Assembly: GCF_008710155.1 (NCBI RefSeq)
Contig: NZ_VYPZ01000007.1
Coordinates: 124,001 to 188,000 of the forward strand
Direction: 5' to 3'
DNA: 64,000 bases
From: Sphingobium limneticum
GTDB taxonomy: Bacteria; Pseudomonadota; Alphaproteobacteria; Sphingomonadales; Sphingomonadaceae
Shown: piece by piece, positions 1 to 8,293 of the stretch
Layout: every line of letters begins with the position of its first letter
Numbering within the stretch: the stretch's first letter is position 1
Program-made: the position numbers and the translations under genes
The notes under the pieces: model-generated
Database searches by the model: none
Seen by the model: the letters and a program-made list of their open reading frames with translations, nothing else
Told to the model about the DNA's origin: nothing

Positions 1-2
1 AG

Positions 3-1073
3 GGCGACGCCACCGACCATCATGCCGCCTGGCTGCGCGACCTGGTCGAAATCCTGGAGCAGAGCCAGGATGCGGACGAGCTGCTCGAACATACCCGCAT
101 GGCCATGTATCAGGACCGCATCTTCGCCTTCTCGCCCAAGGGTGAGCTGCATCAGATGCCCAAGGGGTCGACCCCGGTGGACTTCGCCTATGCGGTCCAC
201 ACCTCGCTCGGCAACCAGACGGTCGGGGCCAAGGTCAACGGCCGCGTCGTGCCGCTGCGCACCAACCTTGAAAATGGCGATCAGGTCGAAATCCTGAAAT
301 CCGAAGGGCAGGAACCGCAGCCCGGCTGGCTGACCTTCGCCATCACCGGCAAGGCCCGCGCCGCCATCCGCCGCTACATCCGCCAGAAACAGCGGGGCGA
401 GGAAATCAAGCTGGGCGAAAAGCTCTATGACGAGATCGTGGGCCGCTTCTCCCCAGACCTGGCGAAGGAACTGGGCGACAAGGCGCTGACCGCCGCGTTG
501 AAACGTCTGAAGCTGGAGGATCGCGCCGGGCTGATGGTGGCGATCGCGACCCACCGCCTGCTCGACAGCGAAGTGATGGAGGCGCTGGTCCCCGGCTCCA
601 CCTCGCATGAAGGCATGGCCGAAGCGCATCCGCGCCAGCACGAACCCGTCTCGATCCGCGGCCTGACGCCCGGCATCGCCTATAATCTGTCCGATTGCTG
701 CCACCCCGTGCCGGGCGACCGGATCGTGGGCGTGCGCCGCACCGGCGAACCGATCGAGGTGCACACGATCGACTGCCGCTCGCTGGAGGTGGATCAGGAC
801 GACGACTGGGTCGACCTGTCGTGGGACAGCAAGTCGAAGGGTGGGACCGCCCGCCTCTCCGTCATCGTCAAAAACCAGCCGGGCGCGCTGGCCGCCGTCG
901 CCAACGTCTTCGGCGCGACCAAGGCGAACATCCTCAACCTGCAACTGGTCAACCGCGAAGGCCCCTTCCACACCGACATCATCGACCTGGAAGTGGCGGA
1001 CGCGCAGCATTTGAACCGCATATTGTCGGCGTTGCGGGCGATCGACGTGGTGGTGCAGGCGGACCGGGTCTAG
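3..1073 (+). CDS. rsh: RelA/SpoT family (p)ppGpp synthetase/hydrolase, C-terminal part
   Basis: The reading frame is open from the left edge, so only the last 356 residues are present; the hydrolase and synthetase domains lie upstream of the window. The remaining part holds the regulatory half of a long RSH enzyme. A TGS domain (about residues 34-95, with FAFSPKGELHQMPKGSTPVD) is followed by a helical stretch, a cysteine-containing region (LSDCCHPVPGDRIVG, then HTIDC) and a C-terminal ACT domain beginning near residue 281 (SVIVKNQPGALAAVANVF). These domains sense amino acid starvation on the ribosome and adjust (p)ppGpp level. Most alphaproteobacteria have a single bifunctional RSH protein, so this is probably Rsh rather than a dedicated RelA, but the catalytic domains needed to decide are not visible. 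Confidence 0.95.
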   Translation, partial: GDATDHHAAWLRDLVEILEQSQDADELLEHTRMAMYQDRIFAFSPKGELHQMPKGSTPVDFAYAVHTSLGNQTVGAKVNGRVVPLRTNLENGDQVEILKSEGQEPQPGWLTFAITGKARAAIRRYIRQKQRGEEIKLGEKLYDEIVGRFSPDLAKELGDKALTAALKRLKLEDRAGLMVAIATHRLLDSEVMEALVPGSTSHEGMAEAHPRQHEPVSIRGLTPGIAYNLSDCCHPVPGDRIVGVRRTGEPIEVHTIDCRSLEVDQDDDWVDLSWDSKSKGGTARLSVIVKNQPGALAAVANVFGATKANILNLQLVNREGPFHTDIIDLEVADAQHLNRILSALRAIDVVVQADRV

Positions 1074-1099
1074 ATACCGAACCGCCTGAACGGCATGGC

Positions 1100-1582
1100 C
1101 TATTTCTGCGCCGGCGCCTTCACGCCCGCTTCCGCCATCAACGCCTCCCACTGCGGCTTGTCCAGATGGTTGGTGAGATCGGACATATAGGCGTTGGAGG
1201 CATCTTCCCGCATCAGGTCAGCCATGGCGATCTGCCCCAATGTGCCGAACGCCTGCTGGATCGCACCAGCACCTTCATATTTGATCGCCTCGACCGTCTG
1301 CCGATGGCAATCCGTCAGCATCAAACGCTGCATCAGGCCAGCCGCGTTGACGCTCAAGGACTTGGCCTGATCGGCAGATACCTGCGACATATCCTTGATC
1401 TTGGGATTGGAGGCCATCGCGGCAAAAACCCAGCGCAGCAACATCGTCCTGTCCTCGGGCTTTGCCGCGGAAACCAGACAACGGCTCAAATCATCCTGAT
1501 AAAGACCGGCCTGCCCCGCCGTCGCACCAACGCCAACAGCCAAGACTGCAACCACCAGCTTCGCTGCACGTCGCAATTTCAT
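1100..1582 (-). CDS. Small exported protein of unknown function
   Basis: This 160-residue protein is not one I recognise. It starts with a clear Sec signal peptide (MKLRRAAKLVVAVLAVGVGA, with cleavage likely after the TAGQA region), so it should act in the periplasm. The ATG at 1582 is preferred over upstream in-frame starts because it is preceded by GGGAGAAG and begins the signal peptide directly. The mature part is alpha-helical looking and has two widely spaced cysteines (CLVSAAKPED and DCHRQTVEA) that could form a disulfide. It is convergent with the rsh gene, 26 bp away, and divergent from rplJ. No operon partner is visible. Confidence 0.75.
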   Translation of the reverse strand: MKLRRAAKLVVAVLAVGVGATAGQAGLYQDDLSRCLVSAAKPEDRTMLLRWVFAAMASNPKIKDMSQVSADQAKSLSVNAAGLMQRLMLTDCHRQTVEAIKYEGAGAIQQAFGTLGQIAMADLMREDASNAYMSDLTNHLDKPQWEALMAEAGVKAPAQK

Positions 1583-1739
1583 AACTTCTCCCTGTCTATA
1601 CCCCCCATGCCCGTTCGATATGGCATGATAGCTCGCTATCCTCCATCGCGCGCGCCTGCGCAACGAACAGAAACCGCGTGACATCGCCGTCCATTTCCCC
1701 TAATGGCGCGCCAGCAGATCGGTGGCTGAACCCCGCCGA

Positions 1740-1980
1740 TCTTCCGTCCGAGACAGTTGGTGAAGGGAATATGCCCTTCTTAATGCCCAGCCTAGACGGG
1801 GAAAAGTTCTTTACCGAACGGGTCATGCACCCGATTCGGGTCTGCCTGTTCCTTTGAGGGGACATGGCCGGTCGATCTCTCCCCTTTCGGACTTAGTGCC
1901 CCGCGCGCCCAACAGGCTTGCGGGTTTTAGCCGTTCGCTTGGACCTTCCGGGCGAAGCGAACATGAAGTGGAGTAATGGC
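1740..1980 (+). promoter_or_regulatory. Untranslated leader of rplJ-rplL, possible L10 autoregulatory site
   Basis: About 400 bp between the exported-protein start and rplJ hold no gene. The stretch is rich in potential hairpins; the clearest is an 8 bp perfect stem, 1933-1940 pairing with 1955-1962, placed 6 bases before the ribosome binding site (GTGGAG, 1969-1974). In many bacteria L10 complexed with L7/L12 represses its own mRNA by binding such a leader. That function is inferred from position; the kink-turn of known L10 leaders was not proven here. Confidence 0.4.
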
Positions 1981-2496
1981 ATGGATCGTAATCAGAAAGC
2001 TGATGTCGTTTCCGCGCTGAACGCAGAACTGAACGAAGTTGGCGTGGTCGTCGTGACCCGCAACCTCGGCATGACCGTCGCACAGTCGACCGTCCTGCGC
2101 CAGAAGATGCGCGAAGCCGGCGCGACCTACAAGGTTACGAAGAACCGCCTCGCCCGTATCGCCCTTGATGGCACCAGCTACACCGGCCTGAGCGACCTGC
2201 TCACCGGCCCGGTTGGTCTGGCCACCTCGGTCGACCCGGTTGCAGCCGCCAAGGTTGCGATCGATTTCGCCAAGACCAACGACAAGCTTGAGATCGTTGG
2301 CGGCGCGATGGGTGAAGTGCTGCTCGATGCAGAGGGCGTCAAGGCGCTCGCATCGATGCCGTCGCTGGATGAACTGCGTGCGAAGCTGGTCGGCCTTCTG
2401 GTCGCCCCGGCTACCAAGCTCGCAACCGTCACCCAGGCACCGGCTGCGCAGCTTGCGCGCGTCTTCAACGCCTATGCGGAGAAGGAAGCGGCGTAA
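1981..2496 (+). CDS. rplJ: 50S ribosomal protein L10
   Basis: The 171-residue product has the usual L10 length and sequence: it opens with MDRNQKADVVSALNAELNEV, continues with the RNA-binding N-terminal domain (TVLRQKMREAGATYKVTKNR) and ends in the helical tail that anchors L7/L12 dimers (KLATVTQAPAAQLARVFNAY). It forms the base of the ribosomal stalk that recruits translation factors. The ATG at 1981 is chosen because it follows GTGGAG by 6 bases and matches the family start; earlier in-frame starts lie inside the leader hairpin. It is followed 68 bp later by rplL, the standard pairing. The usual neighbours rplK, rplA and rpoB are not present on either side. Confidence 0.98.
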   Translation: MDRNQKADVVSALNAELNEVGVVVVTRNLGMTVAQSTVLRQKMREAGATYKVTKNRLARIALDGTSYTGLSDLLTGPVGLATSVDPVAAAKVAIDFAKTNDKLEIVGGAMGEVLLDAEGVKALASMPSLDELRAKLVGLLVAPATKLATVTQAPAAQLARVFNAYAEKEAA

Positions 2497-2564
2497 GTCG
2501 TTCCCGACCTGTTTTTTTGACCCTCATCTGACGGGGCATTTCGCCCCAAAAAAGGAAATATATC

Positions 2565-2939
2565 ATGGCAGACATCAACGCTCTGGTCGACCAGCTCTCG
2601 GCCCTCACCGTCCTCGAAGCCGCCGAACTGTCGAAGGCTCTGGAAGAAAAGTGGGGCGTTAGCGCCGCTGCTGCCGTCGCCGTTGCCGGCCCGGCCGCTG
2701 CCGCCGCTGCACCGGCTGCTGAAGAGCAGACCGAATTCGACGTGATCCTGACCGGCGACGGTGGCAAGAAGATCAACGTCATCAAGGAAGTCCGCGCCAT
2801 CACCGGCCTGGGCCTGACCGAAGCCAAGGCTCTGGTCGAAGGCGCTCCCAAGGCTGTCAAGGAAGGCGTGAACAAGGACGAAGCCGACAAGCTGAAGAAG
2901 CAGCTTGAAGAAGCCGGCGCGACCGTCGAGCTGAAGTAA
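2565..2939 (+). CDS. rplL: 50S ribosomal protein L7/L12
   Basis: This 124-residue acidic, alanine-rich protein has the L7/L12 layout: an N-terminal dimerisation helix pair ([20 protein letters not shown]), an alanine/proline hinge (about residues 36-52) and a globular C-terminal domain with the factor-binding surface ([20 protein letters not shown], then [15 protein letters not shown]). Two or three dimers bind the L10 tail and recruit elongation factors. A good ribosome binding site (AAAGGAAA) precedes the ATG. It is the last gene of the rplJ-rplL unit and is followed by a strong hairpin terminator. Confidence 0.99.
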   Translation: MADINALVDQLSALTVLEAAELSKALEEKWGVSAAAAVAVAGPAAAAAAPAAEEQTEFDVILTGDGGKKINVIKEVRAITGLGLTEAKALVEGAPKAVKEGVNKDEADKLKKQLEEAGATVELK

Positions 2940-3000
2940 TCGGACTGGCCCCGGTGCGAAAGCGTCGGGGCACACCGATCCGGTTTCAGCCGGAGAAACA

Positions 3001-3033
3001 GGGGCGGCACCTTCGGGTTGCCGCCCCTTCTTC
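3001..3033 (+). terminator. Rho-independent terminator of rplJ-rplL
   Basis: A perfect 9 bp GC-rich stem (3001-3009 with 3019-3027) is capped by an inner CC/GG pair around a UUCG tetraloop (3012-3015) and is followed by a short pyrimidine run (TTCTT). It lies about 60 bp after the rplL stop codon. Confidence 0.8.
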
Positions 3034-3089
3034 GTGGGCGCCGCATCGGGGCGTAAAGTGCCGGCTTCGGGTGTGGGACGCTATCCTTG

Positions 3090-3116
3090 GCCCTCTCCCG
3101 TCTTCACAGGAGAGGA
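3090..3116. repeat. Short hairpin relic of the CCCTCTCC palindromic repeat family
   Basis: A 7 bp inverted repeat (CCTCTCC at 3092-3098, GGAGAGG at 3109-3115) resembles the ends of the longer dispersed elements at 11159 and 41165. It is probably a truncated copy. The rest of the gap between rplL and the porin shows nothing else. Confidence 0.4.
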
Positions 3117-3146
3117 CGCATAAGGCCGAACCGCCCCCGCTTCCGA

Positions 3147-4580
3147 TCAATAATTCCACTGCACCTGCGTACGGATCAGGCTACCTTCGGCCCGGCCCAC
3201 GCGCCGCTCGTCCGCCTCGCTCCGCTTCATCCGGGCATAGGCCAGCGTCCATTCCAGCGCCTTCCATATCTGCCACTCGACACCCAGTTCGAGTTCATCG
3301 GTTTCCAGTCGCGGCGCGCTGGTCGATGCCTTCCATCCGCCGCGATAGCGCTGCCAGCGACCATAGGGGATCAACGTACCGACCGTATCGGTGGGCAGGC
3401 GGTACATCATCTGGACATAGCCACCGCTCAGCTTCTTGGTGTCGATCGATTGGCTGGCCAAGTCATATTCCGGCCCCTTGCCCCAATTCCATTCGACCTG
3501 GATGCCGAAGGGCTGCGGATAGAGCATCGCGTGCAGGCCGACGCGATTATCCTTGTAGGCAACCGGGCTGATGGATCCGCTGCGCAATTCGGGCTGGACA
3601 TCGTTCAACATCGCCGACCCGCCGATTTCGACCACCTGCCCGCCCAGGTCGAAAGGCCATGTGGCAAAGGCGACCTTCATCAATCCCCGGTTCTGCTCGG
3701 TCCGGTTGATACCCTGACCGTTGAACACGCCGACGCCGAAGGCGCCGTAATTGCCGAACAGCTTTTGCCCGTCATCCCCCAGCCGGTCCCAGATCTTCTG
3801 CACCGACGGCGGCGTATAATAAGCGATGACGCCCAGATCGCGCTCGCTGGGCACCGCGCTGTTGATCGCGTCGCTTCGGTCCAGCGTCAGGCGATTGGAC
3901 GAGGACTGCATATTCTCCCAGCCATAGGGCACTTTGGACTGGCCCAGGCGCAGGCGGAAATTCTTGTCCTTGTCGATGAAGATGTCGGCATAGGCATCGC
4001 GCAACTGGACATAGCCCTCGCGCCGTTCGCTGCCGGCCTGATTGTTCACCGCCGTCGCGAAATCGGATTGGAAATAGAGCGATACGCGATCGGACACATC
4101 GCCCTGCAACACCAGCCGCGCCCGACGCAGCGAAAAGCCGCCACGATCGGAAATCGCACTGTCATGGACGGACCGCAGGCGCGATACGCCCGCCGGTGCG
4201 CTATCGTCGCCGGACAGGAAGGCGTTGTAGCGCATCTGAGTATAGCCGCGCAGCGACAGCTTTTCGTACCAGGCCTTCGACTTGGGCGATGGCGCCGATG
4301 CCGCGACGGCGACCGGCGCGGCGGCAGGCGGCGTGGACGTCGCGGCCAGAGCGGAGGACGCGCCCTCGCCAGCCACCGGTGCGGCCGCAGGACCGGGCGT
4401 CGGACCTGGCGCCGGCGCATTCCTGCTGGCGGCCAGCGCGGACGTGAGCGCCTGCACCTGCGCCTTCAACTCGTCTATCTGCTGCTGCAACGCGGCGTTG
4501 CTCTGCGCCTGCGCCACCTCCGGCATCAGGGCGATCAGGCTTACCGCCAGCATCGCGCCTTTCCATCTTGATCCTGTCAT
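3147..4580 (-). CDS. OprO/OprP-type outer membrane porin
   Basis: The 477-residue product begins with a Sec signal peptide (MTGSRWKGAMLAVSLIALMP, ending VAQAQ), then a heptad-like coiled coil (ALQQQIDELKAQVQALTSAL) and a Pro/Ala linker, then a beta-barrel (from about residue 110, KAWYEKLSLRGYTQMRYNAF) ending in an aromatic residue (QVQWNY). This N-terminal coiled coil plus barrel layout is typical of the phosphate/polyphosphate-selective porin family. The ATG at 4580 is chosen because GGAGG precedes it and the signal peptide follows at once. The substrate cannot be read from sequence; no phosphate genes are near. It is divergent from the solute-binding lipoprotein gene, which might suggest a shared substrate, but this is only an inference. 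Confidence 0.85.
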   Translation of the reverse strand: MTGSRWKGAMLAVSLIALMPEVAQAQSNAALQQQIDELKAQVQALTSALAASRNAPAPGPTPGPAAAPVAGEGASSALAATSTPPAAAPVAVAASAPSPKSKAWYEKLSLRGYTQMRYNAFLSGDDSAPAGVSRLRSVHDSAISDRGGFSLRRARLVLQGDVSDRVSLYFQSDFATAVNNQAGSERREGYVQLRDAYADIFIDKDKNFRLRLGQSKVPYGWENMQSSSNRLTLDRSDAINSAVPSERDLGVIAYYTPPSVQKIWDRLGDDGQKLFGNYGAFGVGVFNGQGINRTEQNRGLMKVAFATWPFDLGGQVVEIGGSAMLNDVQPELRSGSISPVAYKDNRVGLHAMLYPQPFGIQVEWNWGKGPEYDLASQSIDTKKLSGGYVQMMYRLPTDTVGTLIPYGRWQRYRGGWKASTSAPRLETDELELGVEWQIWKALEWTLAYARMKRSEADERRVGRAEGSLIRTQVQWNY

Positions 4581-4804
4581 GGCCCCGCCTCCGATCCGAA
4601 TGCGGCGGAGCATTATGTCAGTTTGATGACGTGAAAATGACATTTACATCTCACTTTGATGACAGCGGTGGAGGAATGGTCGAGAAGCGTCGCGGGTGCA
4701 TGGCAGCGGGAGGTCCGTCATCGCTGGCTTATCGCGATGGGCGCGTCTTCCTGCCCTTCGGGTGTTTCCACCTGCCCCCCAAATGCTCTAAGCCTTCGAT
4801 CAGC

Positions 4805-6295
4805 ATGTTCATCTTCACCCCCTTCGCCCGGTCTTGCCGCCGCGCCACGCTGGTCGCCGGAGCGGGGCTGGCCCTGCTCGCAAGCGGCTGTTCGGACGAG
4901 GGCAAGGGGCCGGTCGTCGTGAGCGTACTGGGCGATAAAGACGATTTCGCGAAACCGCTGCTCCATCTGCCCGACCCTGGCGCCAAGCTGATATTGGAGG
5001 CGACGGCACAAGGGCTGGTCGCCTTCGACGCCAGCGGGGAAATCCTGCCCGCGCTGGCACAGCGCTGGATCGTGGAGGATGACGGGCGATCCTATATTTT
5101 CCGCCTGCGCCGCGCTTTCTGGGCCAATGGCGCGCGCGTCACCGCCCCCGATGTCGCCCGCATGCTGATGGCGCGAATCGAATCGCTGCGCCGGCTCGAC
5201 CCGGACGGTCCGCTCGATGTGGTGCAGTCGGTCGTGCCGATGACCGGCGAAGTGATCGAAATCCGCCTGACCGCCCCGCGCCCTTATGTGCTGCAAATGC
5301 TGGCTCAGCCGCAGATGGCCGTGCTGTCGCGCGACGGCGGCACCGGCCCCTATCGCCGCGCGACCAAGGGCAACGCCTCTTATCTGACGCCCGTGGACCG
5401 CACGACCGGTGACGACCCCGACGAACCGCCATCCCCTTCCCAAACGCTGGTTCTGCGCGCCGAACGTGCTGCGCTGGCGATCATCCGCTTCCGGGAAAGG
5501 GATGCCGCGCTGGTGCTGGGTGGCCGCTTTACCGACCTGCCGCTGCTGGTGCCGGCCGGTGTCGACCGGAACAGCGTCCGGGTCGATCCGGTCAACGGCC
5601 TGCTCGGCCTTGCGGTCACCGGTCAGGGCAAGCTGCTGGACGATCCGGCCATCCGCGCCGCGATTAACATGAGCATCGACCGCAGCCAGCTGCCCGCCCT
5701 CTTCCCACTGGGCGGCTGGGCGACCAGCGAGCGGCTGCTGCCCGATCAGATGGACCTTGGCCGCGCGCCCACCGATCCCGACTGGGCGGGGCTGCCGCTC
5801 GACCAGCGGCGCGCGCAGGCCGGGGCCAGCGTCACCCGCTGGCGCGCCGATAACCGTGCGCCGCCGCCGCTGCGCATCGCCCTACCACGCGGCCCCGGTG
5901 CCACCTTATTGTTCGGCATGCTGCGCCGCGACCTCGCCACCATCGGCCTGCCCATCCGGCGCGTGGCGCTCACCGCCGAAGCCGATCTGCGGCTGGTCGA
6001 TGAAGTCGCCGCCTATGACAGCGCGCTCTGGTATCTGGGCCGTATCGGTTGCGCGCGGAAAATCCATTGCAGCGATGCCGCCGATGCGCAGCTTCACGCT
6101 GCCAGCCTGGCCCCGACCATGGACGAACGGGTCGCCCGCATCGCCGAGGCGGAGGCGCAGATGGTCGGCCACAACGGCTATATCCCTCTGGGGGCGCCGG
6201 TGCGCTGGTCGCTGGTGTCGAAGCGCCTCACCGGCTTCCAATTATCCGCCCGCGCGCGCCACCCATTGAACCATCTCTTGCGCACCACCAATTAA
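4805..6295 (+). CDS. Solute-binding lipoprotein of the peptide/nickel (family 5) class, orphan
   Basis: The 496-residue protein has a lipoprotein signal (MFIFTPFARSCRRATLVAGA, then LALLASGC with the lipobox cysteine) and a body typical of family 5 extracellular solute-binding proteins: LILEATAQGLVAFDASGEIL, ALAQRWIVEDDGRSYIFRLR and FWANGARVTAPDVARML. These proteins capture oligopeptides, nickel or similar ligands for ABC importers. No permease or ATPase gene accompanies it, so it may work with a distant transporter or as a sensor/chaperone. The start is uncertain: the ATG at 4805 gives the cleanest lipoprotein signal but has a weak ribosome binding site; in-frame ATGs further upstream would add a non-signal extension. 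The 224 bp gap to the divergent porin must contain both promoters. Confidence 0.8.
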   Translation: MFIFTPFARSCRRATLVAGAGLALLASGCSDEGKGPVVVSVLGDKDDFAKPLLHLPDPGAKLILEATAQGLVAFDASGEILPALAQRWIVEDDGRSYIFRLRRAFWANGARVTAPDVARMLMARIESLRRLDPDGPLDVVQSVVPMTGEVIEIRLTAPRPYVLQMLAQPQMAVLSRDGGTGPYRRATKGNASYLTPVDRTTGDDPDEPPSPSQTLVLRAERAALAIIRFRERDAALVLGGRFTDLPLLVPAGVDRNSVRVDPVNGLLGLAVTGQGKLLDDPAIRAAINMSIDRSQLPALFPLGGWATSERLLPDQMDLGRAPTDPDWAGLPLDQRRAQAGASVTRWRADNRAPPPLRIALPRGPGATLLFGMLRRDLATIGLPIRRVALTAEADLRLVDEVAAYDSALWYLGRIGCARKIHCSDAADAQLHAASLAPTMDERVARIAEAEAQMVGHNGYIPLGAPVRWSLVSKRLTGFQLSARARHPLNHLLRTTN

Positions 6296-6317
6296 GGGGG
6301 CCGAGGAGAATTTTCAG

Positions 6318-6740
6318 ATGGCGATTTCCCAGGACCAGTTCGACCGTATCGCGCGCGAAATGCCCGGTTTCGGCCGCGACCCCGCCTCGATCCGCCGTCG
6401 GATCGAAGCGATGGAGGCGGTGCTGGAAGGGCTGTTCGTCATTCCGGGCACCAAATATCGCGTGGGCCTCGACAGTCTGGTCGGGCTGGTCCCGGTGGTG
6501 GGCGATCTTGCCACCGCCGCCATGGGCGCCTGGATCGTGTGGGAAGCCCGGAACCTTGGCATGTCGAAATGGCAGATCACCCGCATGGCCGCCAATGTCG
6601 GCGTGGATACGGTGATCGGCGCCATTCCCTTCGCCGGCGACCTGTTCGACTTTCTCTACAAGTCGAACACCAAGAATCTGCGCATCATCCGCAAGCATCT
6701 CGATCGCCACCATCCCGCGACGGTGACGATCGACGCATAA
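6318..6740 (+). CDS. DUF4112 membrane-associated protein
   Basis: This 140-residue protein matches the DUF4112 family by its characteristic stretch FVIPGTKYRVGLDSLVGLVP and the following hydrophobic, glycine-rich segments (VVGDLATAAMGAWIV and VIGAIPFAGDLFDFLYKSN). Two short hydrophobic hairpins suggest membrane association; the molecular function of the family is not known. The ATG at 6318 follows a strong GAGGAGA site and lies 22 bp after the solute-binding lipoprotein gene, so the two are probably co-transcribed. Confidence 0.85.
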   Translation: MAISQDQFDRIAREMPGFGRDPASIRRRIEAMEAVLEGLFVIPGTKYRVGLDSLVGLVPVVGDLATAAMGAWIVWEARNLGMSKWQITRMAANVGVDTVIGAIPFAGDLFDFLYKSNTKNLRIIRKHLDRHHPATVTIDA

Positions 6741-7448
6741 TCAGGCCTTCGGTTCGATCCGCAACTGCGCCCGGTCCTTCACCCCGCCCTGCTGCGGCGG
6801 GCAGCTGATGTAGCGATAGTTGCGGTTCATGCAGATCCACACTTCGCTGAGCGCGCCGTCGCGCGTCACGTTCAGGCGAATGCCGTCCGCGACCATCCCC
6901 TTATTCTCCGCTGCAAAGGCCTGCGCGAAATCCCGCGCCGACAAGGTCGGCCGCGCAGCCAGCGCCGCCATGTCGGGATAGCGCAGCCCCTGATAAAGCT
7001 TGCGCGACAGGGCGAAGAATTTGGTCGGATTGGTCGGCATGCAGGTGCCGTGCTTTTCCCATTCATGCTGGATCAGCTGCACCGACGGCGTCGAACAGAG
7101 GTGATCGCGGACCACCTTACGCGGCAGGACACCCGAAGCCTTGCAATATTGCGGCCATTCCTGCCCATAGCCGTCCGGCCACAACCCATGCAGGGTGAAG
7201 GCGAAATCATTGCCCGACTGGCACTGGAACGCATCGCGCGCACCGCCCCGCGACGTCTTGCAATATTGCGGCGCCCAGCTGACGGCGAGCGTATAATAGC
7301 CGATCGGCAGCACCCGCTTGGGATCATCGGCCGTCGGCCCCTCGATCTTCGGCCGCGCGATCACTTCCGGCAGGCGGCACTGATTGGCCTGTGCCATGGC
7401 CACGCCCGGCATGGCGATCGCGATGAGGGGCAGCAGCATTTTAAGCAT
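6741..7448 (-). CDS. Exported ribonuclease T2 family protein
   Basis: The 235-residue protein carries a Sec signal peptide (MLKMLLPLIAIAMPGVAMAQ) and both conserved active-site blocks of RNase T2: CAS I FTLHGLWPDG with His87, and CAS II HEWEKHGTC with His128, Glu129 and His133. Several cysteines are available for disulfides, as expected in the periplasm. RNase T2 enzymes cut single-stranded RNA through a 2',3'-cyclic phosphate; periplasmic forms (E. coli RNase I) salvage RNA. Its start overlaps the end of nadC by 8 bp, so it is the last gene of the MBL-DUF4230-nadA-nadC operon and is probably translationally coupled to nadC. The C-terminal part (YRYISCPPQQGG) is ordinary for bacterial members. 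Confidence 0.93.
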   Translation of the reverse strand: MLKMLLPLIAIAMPGVAMAQANQCRLPEVIARPKIEGPTADDPKRVLPIGYYTLAVSWAPQYCKTSRGGARDAFQCQSGNDFAFTLHGLWPDGYGQEWPQYCKASGVLPRKVVRDHLCSTPSVQLIQHEWEKHGTCMPTNPTKFFALSRKLYQGLRYPDMAALAARPTLSARDFAQAFAAENKGMVADGIRLNVTRDGALSEVWICMNRNYRYISCPPQQGGVKDRAQLRIEPKA

Positions 7449-8292
7449 AAGCGAAATCCAGTCCGATGTCGGCCGCCGGCGCCGACTGGGTCAGTCGGCC
7501 GACGCTGATATAGGTGACGCCCGTTTCCGCCTTGGCGCGAATCGTGTCCAGCGTGACCCCGCCCGAGGATTCGGTCGGCACCCGCCCACCGATCAGCGTC
7601 ACGGCCCCGCGCAGCGTCGGCGCATCCATATTGTCGAGCAGCAAATGGGTGGCGCCAGCGGCCAGCGCCGGCTCGATCTGGTCCACCCGGTCGACCTCGA
7701 CGATGATCCGCTCGACGCCCGCCGCCGCCGCGCGGCGCACCGCTTCGTCGACCGATCCGGCGACGGCGACATGATTGTCCTTGATCATCGCCGCATCCCA
7801 CAGGCCCATGCGATGATTGGTCGCGCCGCCCTGCCGCGTGGCATATTTTTCCAGCACCCGAAGCCCCGGAATAGTCTTGCGTGTGTCGAGCAAGGTCGCG
7901 CCGGTCCCCAGGATCGCATCGACATAGGCCCGCGTCATCGTCGCGATGCCGGTCAGATGCTGCACCGTATTGAGCGCGGACCGCTCCGCCGTCAGCATCG
8001 CCCGCGCCTTGCCCCGGATGCGCAGGATGTCGGTCCCGGCCGTCACCCGATCGCCATCGCGATGCAGCAGTTCGATCTCGACCTCCGGATCCAGCGCCCG
8101 GAAGAACGCTACCGCGATCGGCAACCCCGCCAGCGTCACATCGTCCCGGCTGTCCATCACCCCGTCGAACACCGCATCGGCAGGGATCACCGCCTCACTG
8201 GTCACATCGCGCCCATCGGGGCCAAGATCTTCGGCCAGCGTGGCCGCCACGAAAGCATCAAGGTCGAAACCGGGTAGGGAGAAGGCGGTCAT
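7441..8292 (-). CDS. nadC: Nicotinate-nucleotide pyrophosphorylase (carboxylating)
   Basis: NadC converts quinolinate and PRPP to nicotinate mononucleotide, the third step of de novo NAD synthesis in the cytoplasm. The 283-residue length is normal. Recognisable blocks are AEDLGPDGRDVTSEAVIPAD at the N-terminus, LNTVQHLTGIAT, LDTRKTIPGLRVLEKYA (substrate-binding Arg/Lys), GGATNHRMGLWDAAMIKDNH and the barrel segment IIVEVDRVDQ. The start at 8292 lies 1 bp after the nadA stop codon; a longer reading overlapping nadA is possible but not needed. It is followed by an overlapping RNase T2 gene. Confidence 0.97.
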   Translation of the reverse strand: MTAFSLPGFDLDAFVAATLAEDLGPDGRDVTSEAVIPADAVFDGVMDSRDDVTLAGLPIAVAFFRALDPEVEIELLHRDGDRVTAGTDILRIRGKARAMLTAERSALNTVQHLTGIATMTRAYVDAILGTGATLLDTRKTIPGLRVLEKYATRQGGATNHRMGLWDAAMIKDNHVAVAGSVDEAVRRAAAAGVERIIVEVDRVDQIEPALAAGATHLLLDNMDAPTLRGAVTLIGGRVPTESSGGVTLDTIRAKAETGVTYISVGRLTQSAPAADIGLDFAYA

Positions 8293-8293
8293 G

